Part shown: positions 1 to 6,103 of the stretch, one piece after another
Layout of the letters: the number at the start of each line of letters is the position of its first letter
Numbering within the stretch: the first letter of the stretch is position 1
Source: a virus
Direction: 5' to 3' (one strand)
DNA length: 21,863 nucleotides
IMG/VR virus record: IMGVR_UViG_3300031521_000374
Location: 1-21,863 of that record
Program-made: the position numbers and the translations under genes
Notes under the pieces: generated by a model
What the model saw: only the letters and a program-made list of their open reading frames with translations
Told to the model about the DNA's origin: nothing
The model's database searches: none

Positions 1-80
1 TAGTCACCAACATTTAAAACTTCTTGTGTTTCTTTTTTGCCATAGCGGATAATGTCCATGTACGATTTGTGCTCTTTCAT
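1..80 (-). CDS. Putative RNA ligase, N-terminal fragment cut by the left window edge
   Basis: Only the first 26 codons are inside the window. They start at an ATG at 80, with AAGGAG about ten bases upstream. The readable protein contains YMDIIRYGKKETQEVLNVGD. From memory this resembles the start of phage RNA ligases, where a similar stretch comes shortly before the adenylated lysine motif (KxDG), but that motif lies outside the window and cannot be checked. If correct, the enzyme would join or repair RNA ends using ATP, a common phage answer to host tRNA-cutting defences. It has its own promoter at 154-183 and a leader of about 65 bases, so it is separately controlled from the genes upstream. 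The start and RBS are seen directly; the family call is from memory and only moderately sure. Confidence 0.5.
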   Translation of the reverse strand, partial: MKEHKSYMDIIRYGKKETQEVLNVGD

Positions 81-133
81 TCTTTACTTTTCTCCTTTTA
101 GTTTTATAATATATTTCACAGCAGATATAAAAA

Positions 134-172
134 TCACTCACTATGATATGTTGATTGTAGCACAGTGAGTGA
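134..172. promoter_or_regulatory. Inverted repeat bracketing the -10: possible operator
   Basis: TCACTCACT at 134-142 and AGTGAGTGA at 164-172 are perfect 9-bp inverted copies separated by 21 bases. One arm lies in the promoter spacer and the other just downstream of the predicted transcription start, so a protein bound to both would cover the -10. The loop is too long and there is no T-run, so it is not an intrinsic terminator. Operator function is inference. Confidence 0.4.
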
Positions 173-183
173 GAGGGTGTCAA
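154..183 (-). promoter_or_regulatory. Vegetative-type promoter for the RNA ligase fragment
   Basis: On the minus strand a perfect TTGACA (183-178) is followed after 18 bases by TACAAT (159-154), with TG one base before the -10, making an extended -10. The predicted start is near 147. The -35 sits just past the stop codon of the gene ending at 189, so the promoter uses the only gap between the two genes. A 9-bp inverted repeat brackets the -10. Confidence 0.75.
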
Positions 184-188
184 CTATT

Positions 189-596
189 TTATTTCAATTC
201 TTCCATAATCGCATCAATCTCAAGCTCAACTTTCTTATCTGCACTCAACAGTTGATGAAGTTTAGATTCCAATGCTTTAAGTTTATTCTCTTCCTCTTTC
301 TGGATGATGACATTTAGCTTGGCTTTGATATCTGTAATCCAATCCATCACATTGTATCCTGAAATATTAAATTCTTTCAGCAATCCCAATTCACAAGCTG
401 ACACTGCGTATGAATTTAGTTTGACGACAATACCAATCAATTGTTCACGATTCAATACATTCAAATTGTGTCGAATTCCATCAAGTTCAATTGAACAATT
501 TGTAATCGGTGAAAACTTAACTGCTTTGGCTGCCAACTTCTTCTTCTCAGCCACCTGTTTCTTTAGTTCCATTACTCGCGTGTCGTTTGTGCTCAT
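189..596 (-). CDS. Hypothetical protein with charged helical ends (135 aa)
   Basis: The function is not recognised. The protein is soluble, with Lys/Glu-rich, probably helical segments at residues 8-25 and 95-135 that could form a coiled coil. The middle (about 30-80) is more ordinary globular sequence. There is no signal peptide, membrane segment or metal-binding cysteine pattern. The ATG overlaps the TGA of the upstream gene (ATGA at 596-593), so the two are probably translationally coupled. It is the last gene before the RNA ligase promoter. It could be a small structural or scaffolding partner of its neighbour, but nothing in the sequence shows this. Confidence 0.75.
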   Translation of the reverse strand: MSTNDTRVMELKKQVAEKKKLAAKAVKFSPITNCSIELDGIRHNLNVLNREQLIGIVVKLNSYAVSACELGLLKEFNISGYNVMDWITDIKAKLNVIIQKEEENKLKALESKLHQLLSADKKVELEIDAIMEELK

Positions 597-1657
597 TTTT
601 TAACCTCCTCATAAAATTTGCCATTGGCAAGATATCTACGAACCTTGAATGGTTTGTATTTGTTGTAAGCTTCTTCGTAAGTAAACTCTTCATATTGTGT
701 ATTACCATAGTAACCAGTCCGTGGAATTTGTCTTTTTATACAATCTGTTTCTGGATACAATTGTATGGAGTTGTAATCTGAACTATTATACCTACTTGAG
801 CCTTCTGGATGACTTGTGAGAAAATATCTATTCCATCTACATGCTTTGCAAATCAAGATAAACTCATCGAATGTCATAGGAATGAATTCATCTTTTGAAA
901 CATCGTAAGGAGAATAAGATGTTTTACCTTCCAATTGCTCCATTAACTCAGCATAATTCTCAATACAGTTTTCATCAATTACACTTATGATTCTACCACT
1001 AATGGATTTCATTTGAGTAAAATCCATATATTTAGTTTTATCATATCTAACATTTTCTTGTGCAAAGAAATAATGTTTCCCTTTATTCGTTTTATAGTAG
1101 TGGTAGTGGTAATCGAATCTGCCCATATAAATCAATTCTTCATTTTGCTTAGTTTTATATTTTGCTCCAAGAATTAATTCTTTGGATTTAATATAATTTT
1201 TCTCATGGACTATATCATTGAATTCTTTCATTTCAATGTAATCAGGTGATTCACATGGGATTAGAATCAAATCTTTACCATCCCATCCGTATATGAATTC
1301 ACCCTCTAACCCTTTGCCTTTTGTTGAAGTAGCGTTCTCGAGGATGTAAAGTAGATTAGGAATGGTTATCTCGAATTCAAAACCTCGACTGTCGAAAACT
1401 CTGCAATAGGTCTGACGATGATTCCAACCTGTGGAATATCCACCTGCCTTTTTATTCAATACAAAATTACTTGTTGGAACGTTATCAAACTCTTCATTTG
1501 GAATTTTAGAATCTCTCCAAGATTGCCATGATGTTTCTTTTCGTAGTTTATTGTTGGCATCCCAATAAATAATGTAAGCAAGTTTTTGAGTGTAAGTGTC
1601 ACTACGATTTTGAAATCCTACGTTAATTCTGGTTGGTATAAAAATATTACTTTTCAT
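593..1657 (-). CDS. Conserved phage protein of unknown function (354 aa)
   Basis: This 354-residue soluble protein is rich in aromatic residues (Tyr, Trp, Phe), for example TGWNHRQTYCRVFDSRGFEF in the first third. From memory, very similar proteins beginning MKSNIFIP or close to it, followed by an INVGFQ-type stretch, occur in many unrelated phages without an assigned function. No nuclease, ATPase or transferase motif is visible. The start ATG at 1657 has AAAGGAG six bases upstream. The stop overlaps the start of the next gene by four bases. It lies just downstream of the broken homing endonuclease, so in the ancestral order it probably followed the ribonucleotide reductase directly. Confidence 0.85.
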   Translation of the reverse strand: MKSNIFIPTRINVGFQNRSDTYTQKLAYIIYWDANNKLRKETSWQSWRDSKIPNEEFDNVPTSNFVLNKKAGGYSTGWNHRQTYCRVFDSRGFEFEITIPNLLYILENATSTKGKGLEGEFIYGWDGKDLILIPCESPDYIEMKEFNDIVHEKNYIKSKELILGAKYKTKQNEELIYMGRFDYHYHYYKTNKGKHYFFAQENVRYDKTKYMDFTQMKSISGRIISVIDENCIENYAELMEQLEGKTSYSPYDVSKDEFIPMTFDEFILICKACRWNRYFLTSHPEGSSRYNSSDYNSIQLYPETDCIKRQIPRTGYYGNTQYEEFTYEEAYNKYKPFKVRRYLANGKFYEEVKK

Positions 1658-1709
1658 TATTACTCCTTTCGTAATTTAGATTGTGTTGTCAATAGGTGTG
1701 AGGGAATTA

Positions 1710-1733
1710 TTTTATGATATATTTTATGATATA
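1710..1733. repeat. Perfect 12-bp tandem duplication
   Basis: TTTTATGATATA occurs twice head to tail (1710-1721 and 1722-1733). Read on the minus strand the unit encodes Asn-Ile-Ser-stop, so the duplication doubles the end of the degraded endonuclease frame, including its stop codon. It looks like a slippage duplication in decaying sequence. The AT-rich block lies about 55-75 bases upstream of the start of the gene at 1657, but no matching -35 was found. Confidence 0.7.
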
Positions 1734-2203
1734 TTTGAGGTGGTTTGTGGAAGTTTGGTGTGGGTTAGGACTTGTCCTTGGAGATTGGATTCGATGAAAG
1801 TTATCAATCCATCATCAAGAGATGTGTAGGTTAATTTAAACACTTTATTGTAAGGGTCATAATATTTAAGTCCGTTCTTACAAATATCATCAACGTTCTC
1901 ACATAACGCTTTAATTCTAATTTTTACAGATTCATCATGAGATGTTTGTACTGGTAAATTTGTGTGTTTGCCTTTGATAATAATGAAAGGTACGAATGAA
2001 ATTTTATCTTTTCTTGGATAAATACGAACACCTTCAACCTTATCTCTTACTCTACCAATTTCAGAATTATACATGTCTATAAGTTCTAAATGTTTGTCAT
2101 ATTTAGTGGTATTGTAAACAGAGTGATTTATCATATCTGAATACAACCACTTTACAAACATATAACAATCGTTATTTCCCGATATTTTTAACGCACTACA
2201 ATT
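1724..2203 (-). pseudogene. Detached C-terminal part of the LAGLIDADG homing endonuclease, AP2-like tail
   Basis: This stretch continues the frame of the endonuclease (2204-2770) without a shift, beyond a single TAA at 2206-2204. Its first residues, NCSALKISGNNDCYMFVKWLY, look like the beta strand and following helix expected after the second LAGLIDADG motif. An ATG at 2161 could open a separate 145-aa protein, but it has no convincing Shine-Dalgarno site and lies inside the domain. Further on, about 44-90 residues after that ATG, the pattern GVRIYP, then IIIKGK, then HDESVKIRIKALCEN resembles the three strands and helix of an AP2-type DNA-binding domain. I read this as the lost tail of one 348-residue-position protein. 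It could be expressed as a fragment only if internal initiation occurs. Confidence 0.65.
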
Positions 2204-2770
2204 TTAATTTTTCTTATAGCTAATAGAAGAGCCTACATTTAATTCTGATTTCAAGAAATTTTTGATTTGGAACAAAGTGTCTCTACAAGGATGAGTATAT
2301 GCTATTCCGGTTCTAAATCGTAAACCACCTTTACCATCATCTCCATAGAAACATGTAATACTACCGTCTGTATCTAAGAATCCAAGTAAAAATGCTTTCA
2401 TATATTCTTCTGGAATGTTTTTATACACTCTATTTGGTTTAAATTCCAATAATCCATATTTCTCAAAGGTTGGAGTGAAATAGCTTGATAAATTTATTCT
2501 ATGAGACTCAATAACAGATACAATTTCAGGACGAGTATTGTTCACTGGTATACGACTTGCTATCGAATGATTTGGTTGTAGCATATTGTTAAAAAATTCT
2601 ATGATATACTTTTCTGTACTCCCAACTGTCATTCTTCTTTTACTTTCTTCACACGAACCATCGCCAAGAAGATATCCAATTAGATATGCCTCATCGTGAT
2701 TTGATATTTCGGTAAAATCTTTAACCGTATATGTTTTATTATTTTCCATTTTAACATTTATAAATGTCAT
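2204..2770 (-). CDS. LAGLIDADG homing endonuclease, truncated by an in-frame stop (188 aa)
   Basis: Homing endonucleases cut a recipient allele lacking the element and spread by repair. Both signature helices are present: IGYLLGDGS (acid at about D37) and FLLGFLDTDGS (acid at about D135), so both catalytic aspartates are intact. The ATG at 2770 has AAGGAG at good spacing. The protein stops at residue 188, right after a SISYKKN stretch, where the second half-domain normally needs several more strands and a helix. These are encoded in the same frame beyond the stop. The truncated product is therefore probably inactive. Flanking genes are complete, so this is a free-standing element between the reductase and the gene at 1657, not an intein; no intron is needed to explain it. 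Confidence 0.85.
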   Translation of the reverse strand: MTFINVKMENNKTYTVKDFTEISNHDEAYLIGYLLGDGSCEESKRRMTVGSTEKYIIEFFNNMLQPNHSIASRIPVNNTRPEIVSVIESHRINLSSYFTPTFEKYGLLEFKPNRVYKNIPEEYMKAFLLGFLDTDGSITCFYGDDGKGGLRFRTGIAYTHPCRDTLFQIKNFLKSELNVGSSISYKKN

Positions 2771-2790
2771 ACAATCTCCTTTTATAATAC

Positions 2791-2822
2791 CCTAAAAGAT
2801 AACCATTTGGCTACCCTTTAGG
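2791..2822 (-). promoter_or_regulatory. Strong intergenic RNA hairpin between reductase and endonuclease
   Basis: In the minus-strand transcript a 14-bp uninterrupted stem (11 Watson-Crick and 3 G-U pairs) closes a 4-base AAAU loop, starting CCUAAAG and ending UUUUAGG. On the plus strand the three wobble pairs would be C-A mismatches, so the structure is meant for minus-strand RNA. No T-run follows, so it is not a classical terminator. It begins about ten bases past the reductase stop and ends just before the endonuclease RBS. It may protect the reductase mRNA 3' end or modulate endonuclease expression. Confidence 0.6.
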
Positions 2823-2832
2823 ATTAGTTTAT

Positions 2833-5184
2833 TTACTTAACTGGACAACTTCCGCCGACACAATCTGATTCAATAATTTCAAACTCTTCACCTTTTTCAT
2901 ACTTTTGCAAAACTTCTTGTTTAAATTTAGGAGTGATTTTCAACATTGCATCATATTCCTCTTGTGTGAGAGATTCATATGGAAGCAACTCATACATCGA
3001 ATCTGTTAGAGGCAAGAAACTCAGTCCAATAATGGAGTCCCAGTTTTCCCAAACCCATTCCTCCACCGCTTCCCACTCGTCATCACGAACTGTCACCGTA
3101 CAGCTCACATTATGATTCGAGTATTCATCCATAAACATCTTATAATTTTCAAGTTGTTCGATTGCCGTAACCTCATACTTTGTCTTGCCTTTAGGACTTC
3201 TCATAGGAAATTCAAATACAATGGTTGTGGCATTTTCTTTTGTTTGACCAACCTCTGGATTCCATCTGAATCCCATCTCCTTCATAGCTTCAGCAAGAGG
3301 GTCGTTTACAGAAATTCGGATGCGCCTAGTGTATAATTCACTATGTTGGTAGTGTATACCTGACGACACTCCTGCGAGTAGACTAATTGTGCCAGATGGT
3401 TTATTGGTGCAATGCAATACCGGAGGGTTTAACCCAAGTTCTTTTGCGTATCTTTCAGATTCATCAATTGTAATTTTTCTAAGTTTATTAAGAATTGCAC
3501 GTTGATTGCCATCGGTGAGTTTTAATTCGTTTACAAAATCCTGCCATCCTGTAATAGAACAGCCAATCAATCTATCACGTTTATTAATCAAGTCCCAACT
3601 ATGCAATTCAAAATCTACCATAGTCATACGATAACCCATACGAGCAGAAAGTCTTTGAGCTTCATATAGTCCATCTTCATCTAAAATTCCATCTTTAACA
3701 AACATAATAGGAACAATCTCAGTTAAATTACACATGCCACGACTATCCAACAAAATTTCAGTGCAAGCATTTACGCCTTTGAAGTTAGGTCTTCTTTTAA
3801 TAGCGTGTTCTGCGTTGACCCAAGCTGGTTCTCCTGAGTATCGCATAGTCTTCATTTGCCAATTCAATTTCTCTCTTGTGGGTTTTGCATAATACATAAT
3901 GGAATTATTACTCATTTGGCGATGAATAATTTCTTCATTGATAATCCATTTTCCATTTTCCAACTTGTATAAGTTGGTTTTTGCATTAGTCACATCTTCA
4001 TCATCTTCGTCAAACAATATGACCTCTGCCGTTCTGCGTACACCTCCGCTTACAACATTCTCGCCTAATATATTTGCAATATCCATAGCATCAATTGGTT
4101 GTAGTTTTGTTTTATTTCCAAACTTACCTTTTGATTGTTTGAATACCATTGAAATCTTATTTAGCATCTTTCTCATACTTTCGTGACCAGATGAGTATCC
4201 GCCGAAAGTTTTTAAAATTTGCCCCTTCTCACGAATATTATCATAGTCAATAAGGATTGTGTCAATGTTGCTATATATATTCCGTGAATGGATTTCAATA
4301 AAGAATCTTAAAGCTTCCACCCAGCCTTCTTTGCTGTCTGAGATTGTAATTGTTGCGATGTTATTTTGGAATGTAAGTTCAGTATTTTCTTTGCGTTTAC
4401 CTTTTGGAATAGGTGTGTAGTAAGCATCAATAATTTCGATATCATTTCTAACAGGTGGTAGTTTTTCTACGTCTGTTTTCCCAATTCTAAATCCTTTACC
4501 TGCACCAATCAACAAAAGATAGAATGCTTCATGGTATGCTTCAAGCTCATCCAATACAATGAATGCACAATTAAAGTTTGACATAGGATATTTTCTACTT
4601 ACTTCTGTATTCGCAACCCACAGACTTCTTCCTGATGGAAATTGTCTGAGGTTGTAAATATTATCAAACAATTTTTCGGCTTCAACAATAGATGTATTTG
4701 GAGCTAAACCACAATTGTACTCTACAACCCTAGCTACAGTCTCCCACCACATTTCTCTGCGTTTGAGTTCTGGTAAAAAACGACTATATGTTCTCACATA
4801 AGTAAATTCACTCATTGCTGTGGGGAATGGATTAGGTTTGTGTTTATACTTTGAAATGAAATCCTTAGATAGAAATTTATATGGAGATTTCAAACTGCGT
4901 TCATCATTTTTCTTGTCACGATATTTAATATAAGCACGAGCAACCTTAAAATGCCCCATATTAGCTAAAGCTTCTTCAATGCAATCTTGTAGAACTTCTA
5001 TCCCAATTGGAACACTTTCACTTTCCTCATCAAACAACATCAAAACTTCATCTTCCACATCTTCCGCAATTTCTCTTGCTTGTTCTTCTGTAAACTCAAA
5101 TTCCATCAAAGCTTTCATCACAGCGTAAACGATTTTATCTCCTGAATATTCAACTACTTCACCCGAACGTTTAATTACCTGCAT
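2833..5184 (-). CDS. nrdJ: Adenosylcobalamin-dependent (class II) ribonucleoside-triphosphate reductase
   Basis: It reduces ribonucleoside triphosphates to dNTPs using coenzyme B12 as radical generator. The 783 residues show an ATP-cone at the N terminus (about 1-90, starting MQVIKRSGEVVEYSGDK), which usually gives dATP/ATP control of activity. The catalytic barrel has C206 in NCAF, the C474/E476 pair in NACTEI and C485 in MCNLTE, matching the redox and thiyl cysteines of the monomeric Lactobacillus-type enzyme. The tail ends DCVGGSCPVK, giving C775 and C780, the mobile re-reducing cysteine pair of that subfamily. All key residues are present and there is no intein. The start lacks a strong RBS (AGGGTG only). 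It is fed by the promoter at 6064-6093 and followed by a homing endonuclease, as phage reductase genes often are. Confidence 0.93.
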   Translation of the reverse strand: MQVIKRSGEVVEYSGDKIVYAVMKALMEFEFTEEQAREIAEDVEDEVLMLFDEESESVPIGIEVLQDCIEEALANMGHFKVARAYIKYRDKKNDERSLKSPYKFLSKDFISKYKHKPNPFPTAMSEFTYVRTYSRFLPELKRREMWWETVARVVEYNCGLAPNTSIVEAEKLFDNIYNLRQFPSGRSLWVANTEVSRKYPMSNFNCAFIVLDELEAYHEAFYLLLIGAGKGFRIGKTDVEKLPPVRNDIEIIDAYYTPIPKGKRKENTELTFQNNIATITISDSKEGWVEALRFFIEIHSRNIYSNIDTILIDYDNIREKGQILKTFGGYSSGHESMRKMLNKISMVFKQSKGKFGNKTKLQPIDAMDIANILGENVVSGGVRRTAEVILFDEDDEDVTNAKTNLYKLENGKWIINEEIIHRQMSNNSIMYYAKPTREKLNWQMKTMRYSGEPAWVNAEHAIKRRPNFKGVNACTEILLDSRGMCNLTEIVPIMFVKDGILDEDGLYEAQRLSARMGYRMTMVDFELHSWDLINKRDRLIGCSITGWQDFVNELKLTDGNQRAILNKLRKITIDESERYAKELGLNPPVLHCTNKPSGTISLLAGVSSGIHYQHSELYTRRIRISVNDPLAEAMKEMGFRWNPEVGQTKENATTIVFEFPMRSPKGKTKYEVTAIEQLENYKMFMDEYSNHNVSCTVTVRDDEWEAVEEWVWENWDSIIGLSFLPLTDSMYELLPYESLTQEEYDAMLKITPKFKQEVLQKYEKGEEFEIIESDCVGGSCPVK

Positions 5185-5220
5185 AACACCCTAACCCTTT
5201 CTCAATTAAATCCCAACGTC

Positions 5221-5466
5221 CTACTCCATTGTTTCCTTGCTTAGCTCATCAATATTATTTTTCAAATAGTCTGTAACCTTTTGATATCCTTTGGTGTTAT
5301 TACTTTCATCAAATCCACGAAATTTAACACGAGCAGGATAAGCATTTTTAACTTTACCATCTTCCACATCTAAACAGATAGCCCATCCGAACACATGGAG
5401 TGTTTGGTTGATTAACCAAAGTAAGCCACAGTTTCTAAATTCGTCCCAAGTCTTTTCAGTGACCAT
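5221..5466 (-). CDS. Small conserved phage protein (81 aa)
   Basis: The function is unknown. The protein begins with a Trp/Leu-rich segment, WDEFRNCGLLWLINQTLHVF, then a short beta-like stretch and YPARVKFRGFDE, and ends with a charged helix. From memory, small proteins of this pattern are common in phages of Gram-positive and Gram-negative hosts with no known role. There is no signal peptide. The hydrophobic patch is too interrupted by polar residues to be a membrane helix. Its ATG overlaps the TAA of the upstream gene by one base (TAATG at 5468-5464), so coupling is likely. It directly precedes the reductase gene. Confidence 0.8.
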   Translation of the reverse strand: MVTEKTWDEFRNCGLLWLINQTLHVFGWAICLDVEDGKVKNAYPARVKFRGFDESNNTKGYQKVTDYLKNNIDELSKETME

Positions 5467-5690
5467 TATTTCCCCTCCATCATCTCAACCAACAACCTAA
5501 CAGCCTTCTCACAATTAATCCCATTTTTACCCACAAAACAACCATCCAGAATAATAGCCTCAATTTGCTCTCTAAGCAACTTTTTCTCAATCACTTGTCT
5601 AATCTTAAACGCTTGCTCATGAGCGCTAAACGGGGTTGTTTCAGCGTAGCCACGGCTGAGTTTAGGTGGAACCATATATTCTGTACTCAT
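5466..5690 (-). CDS. Hypothetical small protein (74 aa)
   Basis: Not recognised. The first 25 residues are Pro/Ser/Thr-containing and probably extended. Residues 26-50 form a charged helix (KIRQVIEKKLLREQIEAIIL), followed by a short Cys/Gly segment and a terminal helix. There is no membrane segment. The start ATG overlaps the TGA of the upstream gene by four bases, with GGAGAG upstream. It belongs to the run of three small genes transcribed from the promoter at 6064-6093 ahead of the reductase. Confidence 0.75.
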   Translation of the reverse strand: MSTEYMVPPKLSRGYAETTPFSAHEQAFKIRQVIEKKLLREQIEAIILDGCFVGKNGINCEKAVRLLVEMMEGK

Positions 5691-6034
5691 CCAATCTCTC
5701 CTTTACATTTATCACAAACATATTCCCTGACTTCCCTTTTGCCACCACATCTCTCGCAAGTATAACTTGCTTTAATTTCGGCAGCTCGTATACAGTTATC
5801 AACGACACGATTAATTATATCATTTTCTGAAAGTGTGTGATAAAATCTCAAATTATTAAATTTACTTTTTACTTGGATACAAATAATTTGACAATAGGTA
5901 GGAAGTGATTTGTTAATTACCTCAATTTCCTCACATAAATACCAAATCAAGTCATACCAACCTTGAGGACATTCATATAAATTTTTGTTAAGGATATTTG
6001 GAAATCTAATGTTTAATTCGTCGTATGTTTTCAT
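5687..6034 (-). CDS. Small zinc-ribbon protein of a common phage family (115 aa)
   Basis: The N-terminal half contains CPQGWYDLIWYLCEEIE and, further on, IQVKSKFNNLRFYHT. From memory this is the hallmark of a widespread phage/prophage protein family of unknown function, in which a Gly-Trp-[FY]-Asp motif is followed by a K-F-G-x-L-R-F-Y type motif. The C-terminal end holds two CxxC knuckles (CERC about residues 93-96, CDKC about 108-111) that should bind one zinc, suggesting protein or nucleic-acid contact. The ATG at 6034 has AAGGAG eight bases upstream. It is the first gene after the promoter at 6064-6093, with a leader of only about 20-25 bases. Confidence 0.82.
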   Translation of the reverse strand: MKTYDELNIRFPNILNKNLYECPQGWYDLIWYLCEEIEVINKSLPTYCQIICIQVKSKFNNLRFYHTLSENDIINRVVDNCIRAAEIKASYTCERCGGKREVREYVCDKCKGEIG

Positions 6035-6063
6035 TGTTGTGTCTCCTTGGATGGGATAGTTTT

Positions 6064-6093
6064 ATAATATCATGTTGAGTGGTTGGTTGTCAA
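6064..6093 (-). promoter_or_regulatory. Vegetative-type promoter for the small-gene/reductase unit
   Basis: Minus strand: perfect TTGACA (6093-6088), an 18-base spacer ending in TGA, then TATTAT (6069-6064), an extended -10 arrangement. Predicted start is near 6057, giving a short leader to the ATG at 6034. It lies in the gap after the ligase stop, so it separates ligase expression from the reductase group. Confidence 0.8.
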
Positions 6094-6103
6094 TGGAGAC
6101 TGG

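Noticed and set aside
1687-1692. TTGACA on the minus strand before the gene at 1657
   Set aside because: At 17-18 bases downstream lies the AAGGAG of the gene, not a -10 sequence.
1724-2161. Independent 145-aa gene starting at the ATG at 2161
   Set aside because: No usable Shine-Dalgarno, and the sequence continues the endonuclease fold in the same frame across one stop codon, so it is treated as a detached part.
2204-2206. Reassigned TAA codon read as an amino acid
   Set aside because: TAA, TAG and TGA all terminate other genes in the window at sensible ends, often just before the next start.
2204-5184. Intein or group I intron in the reductase gene
   Set aside because: The reductase reads through without intein blocks and has its complete C-terminal cysteine tail; the endonuclease lies entirely after its stop.
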